Assembly: GCA_012520235.1 (NCBI GenBank) | Contig: JAAYOR010000030.1 | Location: 1 to 37,258, forward strand | DNA length: 37,258 nucleotides | Direction of reading: 5' to 3' | From: Fretibacterium sp. | GTDB taxonomy: Bacteria > Synergistota > Synergistia > Synergistales > Aminobacteriaceae | Shown here: piece after piece, positions 24,739-32,265 of the stretch | Layout: each line of letters begins with the position of its first letter | How positions within the stretch are numbered: the first letter of the stretch is position 1 | Notes under the pieces: model-generated | What the model was told of the DNA's origin: nothing | Seen by the model: the letters and a program-made list of their open reading frames with translations, nothing else | Database searches by the model: none | Position numbers and translations under genes: made by a program

Positions 24739-25323
24739 TTAGTCAGAATCAAAGATAAAGGAACCCAATACAGCGAAGCGCGGATCCCCATCCTGCCTCT
24801 CGCAGCCGCAAGGGCCTTGATTCAAATCCGCCCCGCACTCGGGGCAGAGCCCCCTGCAGTCCTCCTTACAAAGCAAACGTATCGGTAACAGGAGCAAAAG
24901 CGTCTCCCAAACCTGATCCGCCAAGTCAATGGTGCGACCAAAAAACTCCACTTCGACCGGCAGAAAACCTTCGTCTGACTCCAGACGCGTATCCTTGCCC
25001 CATTCCAGATCGCATAGATGATAAAGATACATCAAATCATCCTGAATTGCAAGCGAAGCTTCGGCCAAACACCGAGCACACTCCCCTACAACCTCAGTCC
25101 TCAAAAAAAGCTGAACGGTCAGGAGAGCGGGTTCAAGCCAGTGCAGGGCCACGGAGACAAAACAGCCCTCCGGAAAAAGAAACCTCTGTCCTTCAAAGAG
25201 GATCCCCTCGGTCAAATGGATGTCCCAACTCTTCTCTACAACCGTCTCACAGTCGCTGCGAGGCGGCAATTCAACGATAAAATGCCAGTTCTTCGGCATC
25301 AGTCCCGACTTCAAGGACCTCAC
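24739..25323 (-). CDS. yceD: YceD/DUF177 family protein
   Basis: A protein of up to 194 residues of the family usually encoded next to rpmF and linked to 23S rRNA accumulation. It has the diagnostic paired cysteines: CARC in the middle (VVGECARCLAEASL) and CKEDCRGLCPECGADLN near the C-terminus. Start choice is uncertain. GTG at 25323 has a purine-rich site touching it, TTG at 25314 has better spacing to GGGGTGA, and ATG at 25299 lacks a site. It is downstream of ackA but separated from it by a strong hairpin, so expression may be reduced relative to ackA. Confidence 0.9.
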   Translation of the reverse strand: MRSLKSGLMPKNWHFIVELPPRSDCETVVEKSWDIHLTEGILFEGQRFLFPEGCFVSVALHWLEPALLTVQLFLRTEVVGECARCLAEASLAIQDDLMYLYHLCDLEWGKDTRLESDEGFLPVEVEFFGRTIDLADQVWETLLLLLPIRLLCKEDCRGLCPECGADLNQGPCGCERQDGDPRFAVLGSFIFDSD

Positions 25324-25333
25324 CCCTCAGCAA

Positions 25334-25363
25334 GGAAACAAGCCTCCCTCAAGAGAGGGAGGC
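25334..25363 (-). terminator. Terminator between ackA and yceD
   Basis: On the minus strand GCCTCCCTC and GAGGGAGGC form a perfect nine-base stem around TCTT, followed by TTGTTTCC. The T tract is interrupted, so it may act as a partial terminator that lets some transcription reach yceD and rpmF. Confidence 0.75.
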
Positions 25364-25385
25364 CTCGTTCGAGATTAAACGCGGC

Positions 25386-26585
25386 TCAGCGGTTGGCAAC
25401 CAGGCGTTTGGTATCGCGGGCGATCACCAGCTCTTCGTTCGTGGGGACCACCAACACTCGGACCTTGGAGCCCACTGTGCTGATCTCAGCCTCTTTGGAA
25501 CGGACATCATTCTTCTCCTGATCCAGCTCCACCCCAAGGAACTCAAGACCATCACAGACTCTGGAGCGGATGGTAGCGCTGTTCTCCCCAATCCCCGCCG
25601 TGAAGACCAGAACGTCAAGCCCTCCCATAGCTGCTGCATAGGCGCCAATGTATTTTTTGATCCCATAGGCCAGCACAGCTATAGCCAGCTTGGCACGGGG
25701 CTCTCCACGAGAGGCTGCATCCTCGACGTCACGAAGATCGCTGCTGAGCCCCGAGAGCCCCAGCATGCCGCTTTTTTTGTTGAGCATCCCGTCGATCTCC
25801 TTCACGTCCAGATTCTCCGCTTGAGCAATAAAGTTGATGAGGGCAGGGTCGATATCGCCGGAACGGGTCCCCATGATCACTCCGGCCAGAGGGGTAAAGC
25901 CCATGGAGGTGTCCACGGAACGCCCACCCTTGACCGCAGTGATGGAACTGCCGTTACCCAGATGGCAGGTCACGATCTTCAGCTTCTCGACGGGCTTCTG
26001 CAGAATCTCCGCCGCGCGATGCGAGACGTAATAATGGCTGGTGCCGTGAAAACCGTAACGGCGCACCCCATATTTTTCGTAATAACCGTAGGGAAGTCCA
26101 TACATAAAGGCATAGTCGGGCATGGTCTGATGGAACGCCGTATCGAACACGCCCACCTGCGGGATGTTCGGCAAGGCTGACGTGACGGCCTCTATCCCCA
26201 TGATGTTGGCCGGGTTGTGCAGGGGCGCAAGAGGGATGCATTCCTTAAGAGCGTCCATGACCTTGGGGTCCAGCCTGACCGAGGTGGCAAACTTCTCCCC
26301 CGCGTGGACCACTCGGTGCCCCACCGCAGTCAGCTCGTCCAGCGAGGACAGCACCCCGTGATCTTTATCAAGCAACGAGTCAAGGACCAACTTGATTCCC
26401 ACCTTGTGATCCGGGATGGCCGTGACCTGGACAACCGGCTCCATGCCTGTCTTGGTGTGTTTGATTTGAGAGCCTTCGATACCGATGCGCTCCACCAACC
26501 CCTTGGCCAGGACATTTTCCTTTTCCATGTCAAAAAGCTGATACTTGAGAGACGAGCTGCCGCAATTGATAACCAAAATCTTCAT
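25386..26585 (-). CDS. ackA: Acetate kinase
   Basis: A 399-residue enzyme interconverting acetyl phosphate plus ADP with acetate plus ATP, the final ATP-forming step of acetate fermentation. The start MKILVINCGSSSLKYQLF, the motif FDTAFHQTMPDYAFMYGLP, and RRYGFHGTSHYYVS are all diagnostic, and the C-terminal FTAGIGENSATIR block is present. The length is standard. Phosphotransacetylase is not in the window. A good promoter lies 55-83 bases upstream. It is divergent from tmcAL, whose product also uses acetate. Confidence 0.97.
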   Translation of the reverse strand: MKILVINCGSSSLKYQLFDMEKENVLAKGLVERIGIEGSQIKHTKTGMEPVVQVTAIPDHKVGIKLVLDSLLDKDHGVLSSLDELTAVGHRVVHAGEKFATSVRLDPKVMDALKECIPLAPLHNPANIMGIEAVTSALPNIPQVGVFDTAFHQTMPDYAFMYGLPYGYYEKYGVRRYGFHGTSHYYVSHRAAEILQKPVEKLKIVTCHLGNGSSITAVKGGRSVDTSMGFTPLAGVIMGTRSGDIDPALINFIAQAENLDVKEIDGMLNKKSGMLGLSGLSSDLRDVEDAASRGEPRAKLAIAVLAYGIKKYIGAYAAAMGGLDVLVFTAGIGENSATIRSRVCDGLEFLGVELDQEKNDVRSKEAEISTVGSKVRVLVVPTNEELVIARDTKRLVANR

Positions 26586-26639
26586 TTACGCATACCTGCC
26601 CTTCAAATGAAGCGCCTCCGCAGGGAGGGAGCTCCTGTA

Positions 26640-26668
26640 ATTTTACCCAACACTTTTTCAGATGCCAA
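26640..26668 (-). promoter_or_regulatory. Sigma-70 promoter for ackA
   Basis: On the minus strand TTGGCA (26668-26663) and TAAAAT (26645-26640) are separated by 17 bases. The predicted leader is about 48 bases. Confidence 0.7.
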
Positions 26669-26723
26669 AAACCGAAACACCCCCATGCCCTATCAGAAAC
26701 GGCCCATGCGCTATACTGATGCC

Positions 26724-27959
26724 ATGGAAAATCTGCATGACCCTGTCGTCGGTATCATTGCCGAGTACAATCCTTTCCACAACGGACACCTTTGGCACCT
26801 CACCGAAGTCCGTCGGCTGATGCCTCATGCACCCCTGGTTATGGTCCTGTCGTCCAACTTTACGCAGCGAGGACTTCCCTCTCTCGTGGACAAGTGGACT
26901 CGCACCAGGATGGCGCTCGCCCAGGGAGCAGACCTCGTGCTGGAGCTTCCGTTCGCCTTTTCCTGCAACGCTGCCCCCGAGTTCAGCGCCGGGGCTGTCG
27001 ACATCCTGGCCCAAACCCGCTTTGTGACGCACCTGTCTTTTGGCATGGAGAACCCTGATTGGGAACTGACTTCAATCCTTGATATTTTAATCCAGGAACC
27101 TCCGTCTTTCAAGCGAAACCTCAAAAAAAGACTGAGCTCAGGTCACTCCTATCCCAAAGCTCTGGCCAGGGCTCTTGAGTCAGAGCTCCCGGGAAGCGCC
27201 TCGTTCCTCGCCTCTCCCAACAACTCTCTGGCCCTCTCTTACCTGCTTCATACGCGAAAAAAAGGATACGCCCTCATCCCGCTCCCAGTTCTCAGGAGAG
27301 GGGCCGGTTACCATGCTGAGCTCCTCGGCCCTCTGCCCAGCGCGACAGCTGTACGGAAAGCCATCGCGCACGGAGCAGGCAAGGACGAGCTCGACAAAGC
27401 CCTTCCTTCAGCAACTTTAGCTCTGCTGGCCCAGGCGCAGACGGAGGGGCGGCTCTGCCTCGGGACGGAAAAACTCTGGCGTCTTCTTCAAAGCCTTCTG
27501 ATGAGGACCTCCCCCCTTCAGCTCCGATCCGTCGCGGGTATGGACGAAGGGCTGGAGCATCTCTTCCTCCGCCACGCGGAGGCTGAGTCTTACGAAGCCT
27601 TCATCGGGCGCTGTCTCTGTGCGCGATACACAAAAAGCCGTCTGCAGCGGCAAGTCGCACGTCTGCTGGTGAACGTCGAACGCTGGAATGCAGCGGCTCT
27701 CTCTCGCCTGGGGCCCCCCTACATCCGTGTGCTGGGTTTTGGAGAAAGGGGACGGCACCTTCTGAGAGAGCGGAATAGCTCCTCCACACCCTTTATCTCC
27801 AGACTTCCTGCGGCCCAGAAACTGGGACCACTGGCAAAAAGCGCTGCCGATATGGAGTTTCGGGCCTCGAAGCTCTACGAATTGCTACTGCCCACCCCAG
27901 ACCCGAAGCGCGAAGAGCGCTCCATTCCCCTTTCCGAGTCCACAACGCAGATGCCTTAG
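26724..27959 (+). CDS. tmcAL: tRNA(Met) cytidine acetate ligase
   Basis: A 411-residue protein of the YlbM family, close to the usual length. It activates acetate with ATP and acetylates the wobble cytidine of elongator tRNA-Met. The nucleotidyltransferase signature VVGIIAEYNPFHNGH is at residues 8-22 (HNGH at 19-22), followed by VMVLSSNFTQRGLPSLVDKW and ASPNNSLALSYL. The ATG at 26724 matches the family start; the frame is open to 26217 but that part overlaps ackA. No clear ribosome-binding site precedes it. A TATACT box ends six bases before the ATG, raising the possibility of a leaderless transcript, but no -35 element is evident. Confidence 0.92.
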   Translation: MENLHDPVVGIIAEYNPFHNGHLWHLTEVRRLMPHAPLVMVLSSNFTQRGLPSLVDKWTRTRMALAQGADLVLELPFAFSCNAAPEFSAGAVDILAQTRFVTHLSFGMENPDWELTSILDILIQEPPSFKRNLKKRLSSGHSYPKALARALESELPGSASFLASPNNSLALSYLLHTRKKGYALIPLPVLRRGAGYHAELLGPLPSATAVRKAIAHGAGKDELDKALPSATLALLAQAQTEGRLCLGTEKLWRLLQSLLMRTSPLQLRSVAGMDEGLEHLFLRHAEAESYEAFIGRCLCARYTKSRLQRQVARLLVNVERWNAAALSRLGPPYIRVLGFGERGRHLLRERNSSSTPFISRLPAAQKLGPLAKSAADMEFRASKLYELLLPTPDPKREERSIPLSESTTQMP

Positions 27960-27971
27960 TGGCATGACATG

Positions 27972-28085
27972 TTGAAAACAGAACTAACCGCGAAACACGC
28001 GGAAATCGCGAAAGTTTGCATAGCCTATTTTTTCCGTTTTTGTATTTACCCGTGTTCATTCGTGTCCATCCATGGTTCTTTTTTA
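27972..28085 (-). repeat. Dispersed intergenic repeat, copy B (inverted relative to copy A)
   Basis: Read on the minus strand it runs AAAAAAGAACCATGGATGG, ACACGAATGAACACGGG, TAAATACAAAAACGG, then TGCAAACTTTCGCG and CGCGGTTAGTTCTGTT. Each part lines up with copy A at 21848-21998. It lacks A's extra internal block and is better preserved in the CGCGG palindromic end. It lies directly after tmcAL and before a toxin-antitoxin pair. Confidence 0.8.
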
Positions 28086-28232
28086 GCGGATTTTTCAATT
28101 TTTTCGGCTTTTACCCTGTGCGAAGTTTGAGATTTTACAATGCCGCCTTGCTCCTTGATTTTTTTGTTGCTGAATGGCATGATTTCAAAGCACATTGCTG
28201 TGGCACAAAAACGAAAAGGGAGGGATTCGCCC

Positions 28233-28457
28233 ATGCCGACTCCACAGACATCGAATAGAGAAACGGCTCTACAACTAATCAACGCCCTACCGGAAAATCG
28301 TTTGCCCTACGTCATTGATCTTTTGAAAGGAGTACGTGGAGGAGAAGAGCCTCCCGACGATTGGGATTTGCGTCTACTGGCTCAGGCAGAACAGGAAAAC
28401 GATGGGTCGACGATTTCCCTGGAAGAACTGGCTGGAGATCTAGGCGTTGACCTATAG
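28233..28457 (+). CDS. Antitoxin of a RelE-type toxin-antitoxin pair
   Basis: A 74-residue small acidic protein from the ATG at 28233, preceded by GGGAGGG; the frame is open further up but enters the repeat. It has a helix ALQLINALPENRLPYVIDLL, followed by PPDDWDLRLLAQAE and an ISLEELAGDLGVDL end. Antitoxins of this plan pair with RelE/ParE-fold toxins in many bacteria. It lacks an evident ribbon-helix-helix start. The downstream toxin begins within its last codons, the classic arrangement, but that toxin is frameshifted. Confidence 0.75.
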   Translation: MPTPQTSNRETALQLINALPENRLPYVIDLLKGVRGGEEPPDDWDLRLLAQAEQENDGSTISLEELAGDLGVDL

Positions 28458-28694
28458 AATTGTCTTTGAAAAAACAGCGGAAAAATATTTGAGACGGCAG
28501 GAAAAAACCACACAGACCCGCCTTTTGAAGGCTATCAGCGTTTTGCCGGATATAGGAGACGTCAAAAAACTTGTGGGCAAAAGAATCTTTTCCGTTTACG
28601 TGTGGGCAGTGTCCGGGTTATTTTTTCCATGAACCCTGCCGAGGGAGTTCTGACTGTTATCGCCATCGGTCCCCGCAGTGACGTCTACAAATAG
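28447..28694 (+). pseudogene. RelE-family toxin, frameshifted
   Basis: It starts at TTG (28447), overlapping the antitoxin and preceded by GGAGAT. The first frame gives MTYRIVFEKTAEKYLRRQ...KKLVGKRIF and then degenerates. From 28593 the -1 frame continues RLRVGSVRVIFSM...GVLTVIAIGPRSDVYK to a stop at 28692-28694. Together they form a normal RelE/ParE fold of about 82 residues, with RLRVG and RVIF strands and the C-terminal IGPRSDVYK. One lost base (or two gained) near 28588-28592 explains it. No canonical slippery heptamer is present. Read as an inactivated mRNA-interferase toxin, or a sequencing error. Confidence 0.8.
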
Positions 28695-29053
28695 CCCCCA
28701 CCCTAAGACCCCAGGGACATCTGATATTCCTTTTTGGCTTCCCAGTATCGAAGGAGCCGGTACTTTTGTCCGGACAGATCTACCTAGAATCCCCGGTCAT
28801 CTCGGAATCATGCAGGCTTGTCTTTCGCCTTAGCGCTTTTAGCTTGCAAATCTGCTATTATGGAGCTGTAATCCTCCTTCTTTGCAGGACCGTAGAAGAA
28901 CACTCTGCCGGGTGACATTCTTCTACGGTATCTTATACGGTCGAGGCGTGGCCTGCACGATTCTAAACGGGACTTTACAGGACTAAAGACAACAAAAAAA
29001 CCCCGTCACAGACGGGGCTCTTGGACTTTTATAAACTGTTTGAAATGTAGTTT
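28695..29053. other. Intergenic region with a long perfect hairpin
   Basis: No gene is seen. ACCGTAGAAGAA (28889-28900) and TTCTTCTACGGT (28918-28929) form a perfect 12-base stem around 17 bases. A possible plus-strand promoter precedes it: TTGCAA (28844-28849), 17 bases, TGTAAT (28867-28872). That would start a transcript just before the hairpin. There is no T-run after the stem, so it is not a simple terminator. 28695-28843 shows nothing recognisable. Confidence 0.5.
28994..29017 (-). terminator. Terminator of tRNA-Cys
   Basis: On the minus strand CCCCGTC and GACGGGG pair around TGT and are followed by seven T residues. Confidence 0.9.
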
Positions 29054-29127
29054 TGGAGGCGGCACCCAGATTCGAACTGGGGATAAAGGATTTGCAGTCC
29101 TCTGCCTTACCACTTGGCTATGCCGCC
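29054..29127 (-). tRNA. tRNA-Cys (GCA)
   Basis: A complete cloverleaf of 74 bases including an encoded CCA. The acceptor stem is GGCGGCA/TGCCGCC with discriminator U. The D-arm has AGCCAAGTGGTAAGGC, the anticodon loop CTGCAAA gives anticodon GCA (29093-29095), and the T-loop is TTCGAAT. It has its own promoter and terminator, making it a single-gene unit. Confidence 0.96.
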
Positions 29128-29160
29128 TTGAGCGCCAAAAAGGCACCTCATTGCAACAAA

Positions 29161-29189
29161 ATTATAGCCGGAACCACGACCTCCGTCAA
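29161..29189 (-). promoter_or_regulatory. Promoter of tRNA-Cys
   Basis: On the minus strand TTGACG (29189-29184) and a perfect TATAAT (29166-29161) are exactly 17 bases apart. The start would be about 27 bases before the tRNA. Confidence 0.88.
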
Positions 29190-29251
29190 GTTTAGCGTCA
29201 CATACAAGTTTCATTCTGGAAAAAGGGAATAGAATCTTTTAAAAAATGTGC

Positions 29252-29280
29252 TTGACGCTTCTCCTTCAAGGTGGTATTTT
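29252..29280 (+). promoter_or_regulatory. Promoter of the trp leader-trpB unit
   Basis: TTGACG (29252-29257) and TATTTT (29275-29280) are separated by 17 bases. The transcript would carry a leader of roughly 310 bases before trpB, containing the leader peptide and two terminators. It is divergent from the tRNA-Cys promoter about 60 bases away. Confidence 0.75.
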
Positions 29281-29340
29281 AAGAGAGCCTTATGAAGGAA
29301 CTGTTTTTCATCTCAACAGGATCGAAGAGGGATGACGGAC

Positions 29341-29400
29341 ATGGACGACATCTTGAGTACTGCTACAGATAAATCGCTCTTTTGGTGGTGGCAGCTCTGA
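29341..29400 (+). CDS. trpL: trp operon leader peptide
   Basis: A 19-residue peptide, MDDILSTATDKSLFWWWQL, with three successive Trp codons (29383-29391) placed just before a stop codon that lies in a hairpin loop. GAGGG is about nine bases upstream. An in-frame ATG at 29332 would add three residues. Leader peptides with clustered Trp codons sense charged tRNA-Trp through ribosome stalling, and the downstream hairpins fit transcription attenuation. Confidence 0.85.
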   Translation: MDDILSTATDKSLFWWWQL

Positions 29401-29483
29401 AGCTGCCCTCTGTCCGTTTGCTCAAAACGCGCTGACAACGCGAGAGGCCGGAGGGATTTATAAAAACCCTTCGGCCCTTTTTT
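29390..29483 (+). promoter_or_regulatory. trp attenuator: pause hairpin, possible antiterminator, terminator 1
   Basis: Hairpin 1:2 is GGCAGCT/AGCTGCC (29390-29407), which contains the last Trp codon edge and the stop. A competing pairing, CCTCT (29407-29411) with AGAGG (29443-29447), enclosing CGCG/CGCG, would act as antiterminator. The terminator is GGCCGGAGGG/CCCTTCGGCC (29446-29476) followed by T residues. The antiterminator overlaps both others, though only slightly with the terminator arm. Confidence 0.75.
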
Positions 29484-29503
29484 ATGCGCTTCCTCACTTA
29501 CCG

Positions 29504-29541
29504 ACGCCCGGGGCCCTTCCGCCCCGGGCGTTTTACTTTTT
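29504..29541 (+). terminator. Second, stronger terminator ahead of trpB
   Basis: ACGCCCGGGGC and GCCCCGGGCGT form a perfect 11-base stem around CCTTCC, followed by TTTACTTTTT. It lies between the attenuator and trpB, 57 bases before the gene start, so transcription must pass two terminators to reach trpB unless a further promoter exists. Confidence 0.85.
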
Positions 29542-29597
29542 CAGTCAAGAGAATAACAGGTTATCTCAAATACTTTCACTATTTGGAGGAGAATACA

Positions 29598-30806
29598 ATG
29601 ACAACAATGACGATGAAACAGACTGGAACGGGCGTTGGCTTTTTTGGAGAGTATGGCGGGCAATTTATCTCGGAAGCGCTGAAAAAACGCCTCGACAAAG
29701 TGGCTGTCACTTTTCAAGACGCCCAACAGGACCCTGTTTTTCAGGAGGAATATCTGACTCTGCTCAAGGATTACGTGGGACGTCCTTCGGCCCTGACAGA
29801 GTGCTGCAGCATCAGCAGGGAGTACAGCCCAGCCGGGGCCCGGCTGTTCCTCAAACGCGAAGACCTGAATCACAGCGGGGCGCATAAAATAAACAACTGC
29901 ATCGGGCAGATCCTCCTGGCCCGCAGGATGGGAGCCAAAAAAATTCTGGCTGAGACTGGAGCAGGCATGCACGGAACAGCGACAGCCATGGCGGCAGCGC
30001 TCTTTGGCATGGAGTGCACTGTTTACATGGGGGCCGTCGACATCGAACGGCAACAACCCAATGTCGAACGGATGCGTACTCTAGGAACACGTGTTGTCTC
30101 TGTGGAGCATGGACAAAAGACCCTGCGGGAGGCCGTAGAAGCAGCTTTGGATGCTTATGTCCAGGATCCTGACAGCTTTTATCTCATGGGCTCCGCAGTT
30201 GGGCCCCACCCCTATCCCACCATCGTGCGGGAGTTTCAGAGCATCATAGGACGTGAAGCCAGGCAGCAGTTCATGGAACGCCTGGGTCATCTTCCGGACT
30301 ATGCCGTGGCCTGCGTAGGCGGAGGCAGCAACGCTATAGGGCTCTTTGCAGGATTTTTGAACGACCCCGAGGTCCAGCTCGTAGGCATTGAGCCCTCTGG
30401 ACGGGGAACCGGAAAGCTGGGCGATCACGCAGCCTCTATGACATTTGGCAAGCTCGACGTGCTCCACGGCTTTAAAAGCTACGTCCTCCTGGATGAACAG
30501 GGCGAGACCGCCCCTGTCTATTCCATAGCCGCAGGGCTGGACTACCCCGGCGTGGGACCAGAACACGCTTATCTCAAGGATTCCAAACGAGCCCTTTACG
30601 AAACGGCTACGGACAAAGAGGCCCTTGATGCCTTCAGAGTTCTCTGCCGAAAAGAAGGCATCATTCCAGCGCTTGAAAGCAGCCATGCCGTAGCCTACGC
30701 CTTAAAACTCCTGCCCACGCTCAAAAAGGGAGAGACAGTCCTTGTAAACCTCTCCGGCCGCGGGGACAAGGATTTCCATTCAATTCCTCAGGAATACAAA
30801 TCCTGA
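29598..30806 (+). CDS. trpB: Tryptophan synthase beta chain, without an adjacent alpha chain gene
   Basis: A 402-residue PLP enzyme that joins indole and serine to give tryptophan. The PLP lysine is Lys97 in HSGAHKINN, and the cofactor phosphate loop is GGGSNA. REDLNHSGAHKINN and the full length place it in the TrpB1 class, which normally forms a complex with TrpA. The ATG at 29598 follows GGAGGA; the frame is open to 29484, within the leader. No trpA or other trp gene adjoins it: an M20 hydrolase follows. It may work on salvaged indole or with a TrpA encoded elsewhere. Control by the leader peptide is strongly suggested. Confidence 0.95.
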   Translation: MTTMTMKQTGTGVGFFGEYGGQFISEALKKRLDKVAVTFQDAQQDPVFQEEYLTLLKDYVGRPSALTECCSISREYSPAGARLFLKREDLNHSGAHKINNCIGQILLARRMGAKKILAETGAGMHGTATAMAAALFGMECTVYMGAVDIERQQPNVERMRTLGTRVVSVEHGQKTLREAVEAALDAYVQDPDSFYLMGSAVGPHPYPTIVREFQSIIGREARQQFMERLGHLPDYAVACVGGGSNAIGLFAGFLNDPEVQLVGIEPSGRGTGKLGDHAASMTFGKLDVLHGFKSYVLLDEQGETAPVYSIAAGLDYPGVGPEHAYLKDSKRALYETATDKEALDAFRVLCRKEGIIPALESSHAVAYALKLLPTLKKGETVLVNLSGRGDKDFHSIPQEYKS

Positions 30807-30929
30807 AAGCCCCTCTCCTAAAAACTCTTCCCCGCTGCAAAGCCGGATCTGCGGTATGATAATGTCATCTCAGGCCTTACCTTACGGGATTTTTATTGTG
30901 GAGACGATACAAAGGAGAGGGTTGAACAC

Positions 30930-32105
30930 ATGTTGTCTGAGGCGCGAAAGCAGGAACTCATCACCTTTTGCCAGGAGGCAGTGCGCTGCAAAAGTCTTTC
31001 CGGTCAGGAGGGGCTCATGGCCTCTTTGCTCGCCGAGACCATGAAGCGCTCAGGTTTTGATGAGGTGAAAACGGATCGGTATGGAAACGTCGTAGGGAAA
31101 ATCGCCTTTGGACCAGGTGAGACGCTGCTGCTGGAGGGGCACATGGACCACGTGGACGTCTCGGATCCTTCTGCGTGGAAGCATGATCCCTACGGCGCCG
31201 AGATACAAGACGACCGCATTTACGGACGCGGAACCAGCGATATGAAGGGGAACCTGTGCGCCATGCTCCTGGCTGCGGCCTTCGTCAAACAGGACGGAAG
31301 CAAAAAAAACGGGACAATCCTGGTGGCGGGCTGCGTCCATGAAGAATGTTTCGAGGGCGTGGCCTCTGAAGAGATTGGGGAGATATGGAAACCGGACTGC
31401 GTGGTCATCGGAGAGGCTTCAAACCTCACGGTCAAACGCGGGCAGAGAGGGCGCGCGGAACTAACCGTGGAGACCCTGGGCAAACCGGCTCACTCCTCCA
31501 ACCCAAAGATGGGAATCAACGCAGTCAAAAAGATGGCTGTGCTGCTGAATGCCCTGGAGCGGGATTTTGTTCCTGAATCGCACCCCATCCTGGGAGATGG
31601 CATCCTGGAGGTGACGGACATCATCTCATCCCCCTACCCCGGCGCCTCTGTGGTCCCGGAGAGATGCAGAGCCACCTTTGACCGTCGGCTCCTTGTCGGC
31701 GAGACCCGGCAGGACGTTCTGGGCACTGTCGAGGCTTTATGCCACTCTCTTTCTGACTCGGACCCCGAGTTCAAGGCACATGTTTCCCTGGCCATAGGAC
31801 GCGAAACCTGTTATACGGGTGAGGAAATAGCGGCGGAACGATTCGCTCCCGGATGGCTCTTCGAGGCGGAGCACCCATTTATCCAAAAGGTGCTCTCCGG
31901 TCTGCGCTCCATAGGGCAGGAACCTGAGCTCTCGCACTATTATTTCTGCACCAACGGGTCGTACTACGCGGGCAAGGCAGGCATCCCCACCGTGGGCTAT
32001 GGCGGCTCGCTTGAAACTCTGGCCCATATCACAGATGAGTACATTGAGATTGATCAGCTTGTGAAGGCCTGTGAGGGGTATATGGGCATCATCGGCGCTC
32101 TGTAG
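30930..32105 (+). CDS. M20-family metallohydrolase, YgeY-like
   Basis: A 391-residue zinc-dependent amidohydrolase or peptidase. Metal ligands fit the M20 pattern: His71 and Asp73 in EGHMDHVDV, Asp104 in GRGTSDMKG, the catalytic pair Glu138-Glu139, and a late histidine in the LAHITDEYIEI region. The opening of the catalytic domain and SDPSAWKHDPYGAEI resemble YgeY, annotated in places as selenium-metabolism linked; no selenium gene is near. AAGGAGAGGG precedes the ATG. It lies 123 bases after trpB without an obvious terminator between, so the two may be co-transcribed. Substrate unknown. Confidence 0.88.
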   Translation: MLSEARKQELITFCQEAVRCKSLSGQEGLMASLLAETMKRSGFDEVKTDRYGNVVGKIAFGPGETLLLEGHMDHVDVSDPSAWKHDPYGAEIQDDRIYGRGTSDMKGNLCAMLLAAAFVKQDGSKKNGTILVAGCVHEECFEGVASEEIGEIWKPDCVVIGEASNLTVKRGQRGRAELTVETLGKPAHSSNPKMGINAVKKMAVLLNALERDFVPESHPILGDGILEVTDIISSPYPGASVVPERCRATFDRRLLVGETRQDVLGTVEALCHSLSDSDPEFKAHVSLAIGRETCYTGEEIAAERFAPGWLFEAEHPFIQKVLSGLRSIGQEPELSHYYFCTNGSYYAGKAGIPTVGYGGSLETLAHITDEYIEIDQLVKACEGYMGIIGAL

Positions 32106-32169
32106 AGGGATGAAGCTAAGCACCCTTAGGAGAGCTCTGCCGTGGACATGAGCAGCAAAGATGGGCAGC

Positions 32170-32195
32170 AAACATCCAAACATCTGGATGTTTTT
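32170..32195 (+). terminator. Possible terminator after the M20 hydrolase gene
   Basis: AAACATCC and GGATGTTT form an eight-base stem around AAACATCT, continuing into TT. Confidence 0.6.
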
Positions 32196-32227
32196 GCCAG
32201 CTTATTTTGGGGATGGTCATGGTGCTC

Positions 32228-32259
32228 CAAAAGCTCCTCCCGAACGGGAGGAGCTTTTG
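32228..32259. terminator. Bidirectional terminator between M20 gene and argH
   Basis: CAAAAGCTCCTCCCG pairs perfectly over 15 bases with CGGGAGGAGCTTTTG around AA, giving A and T runs for both strands. It ends seven bases before the argH stop. Confidence 0.88.
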
Positions 32260-32265
32260 ACAGGG

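Noticed and set aside
28588-28594. Programmed -1 frameshift in the RelE-type toxin
   Set aside because: The local sequence in frame does not form a standard X-XXY-YYZ heptamer, so simple mutation is more likely.
29128-29600. A T-box riboswitch ahead of trpB
   Set aside because: No T-box consensus sequence was found. The leader peptide with three Trp codons explains the control better.
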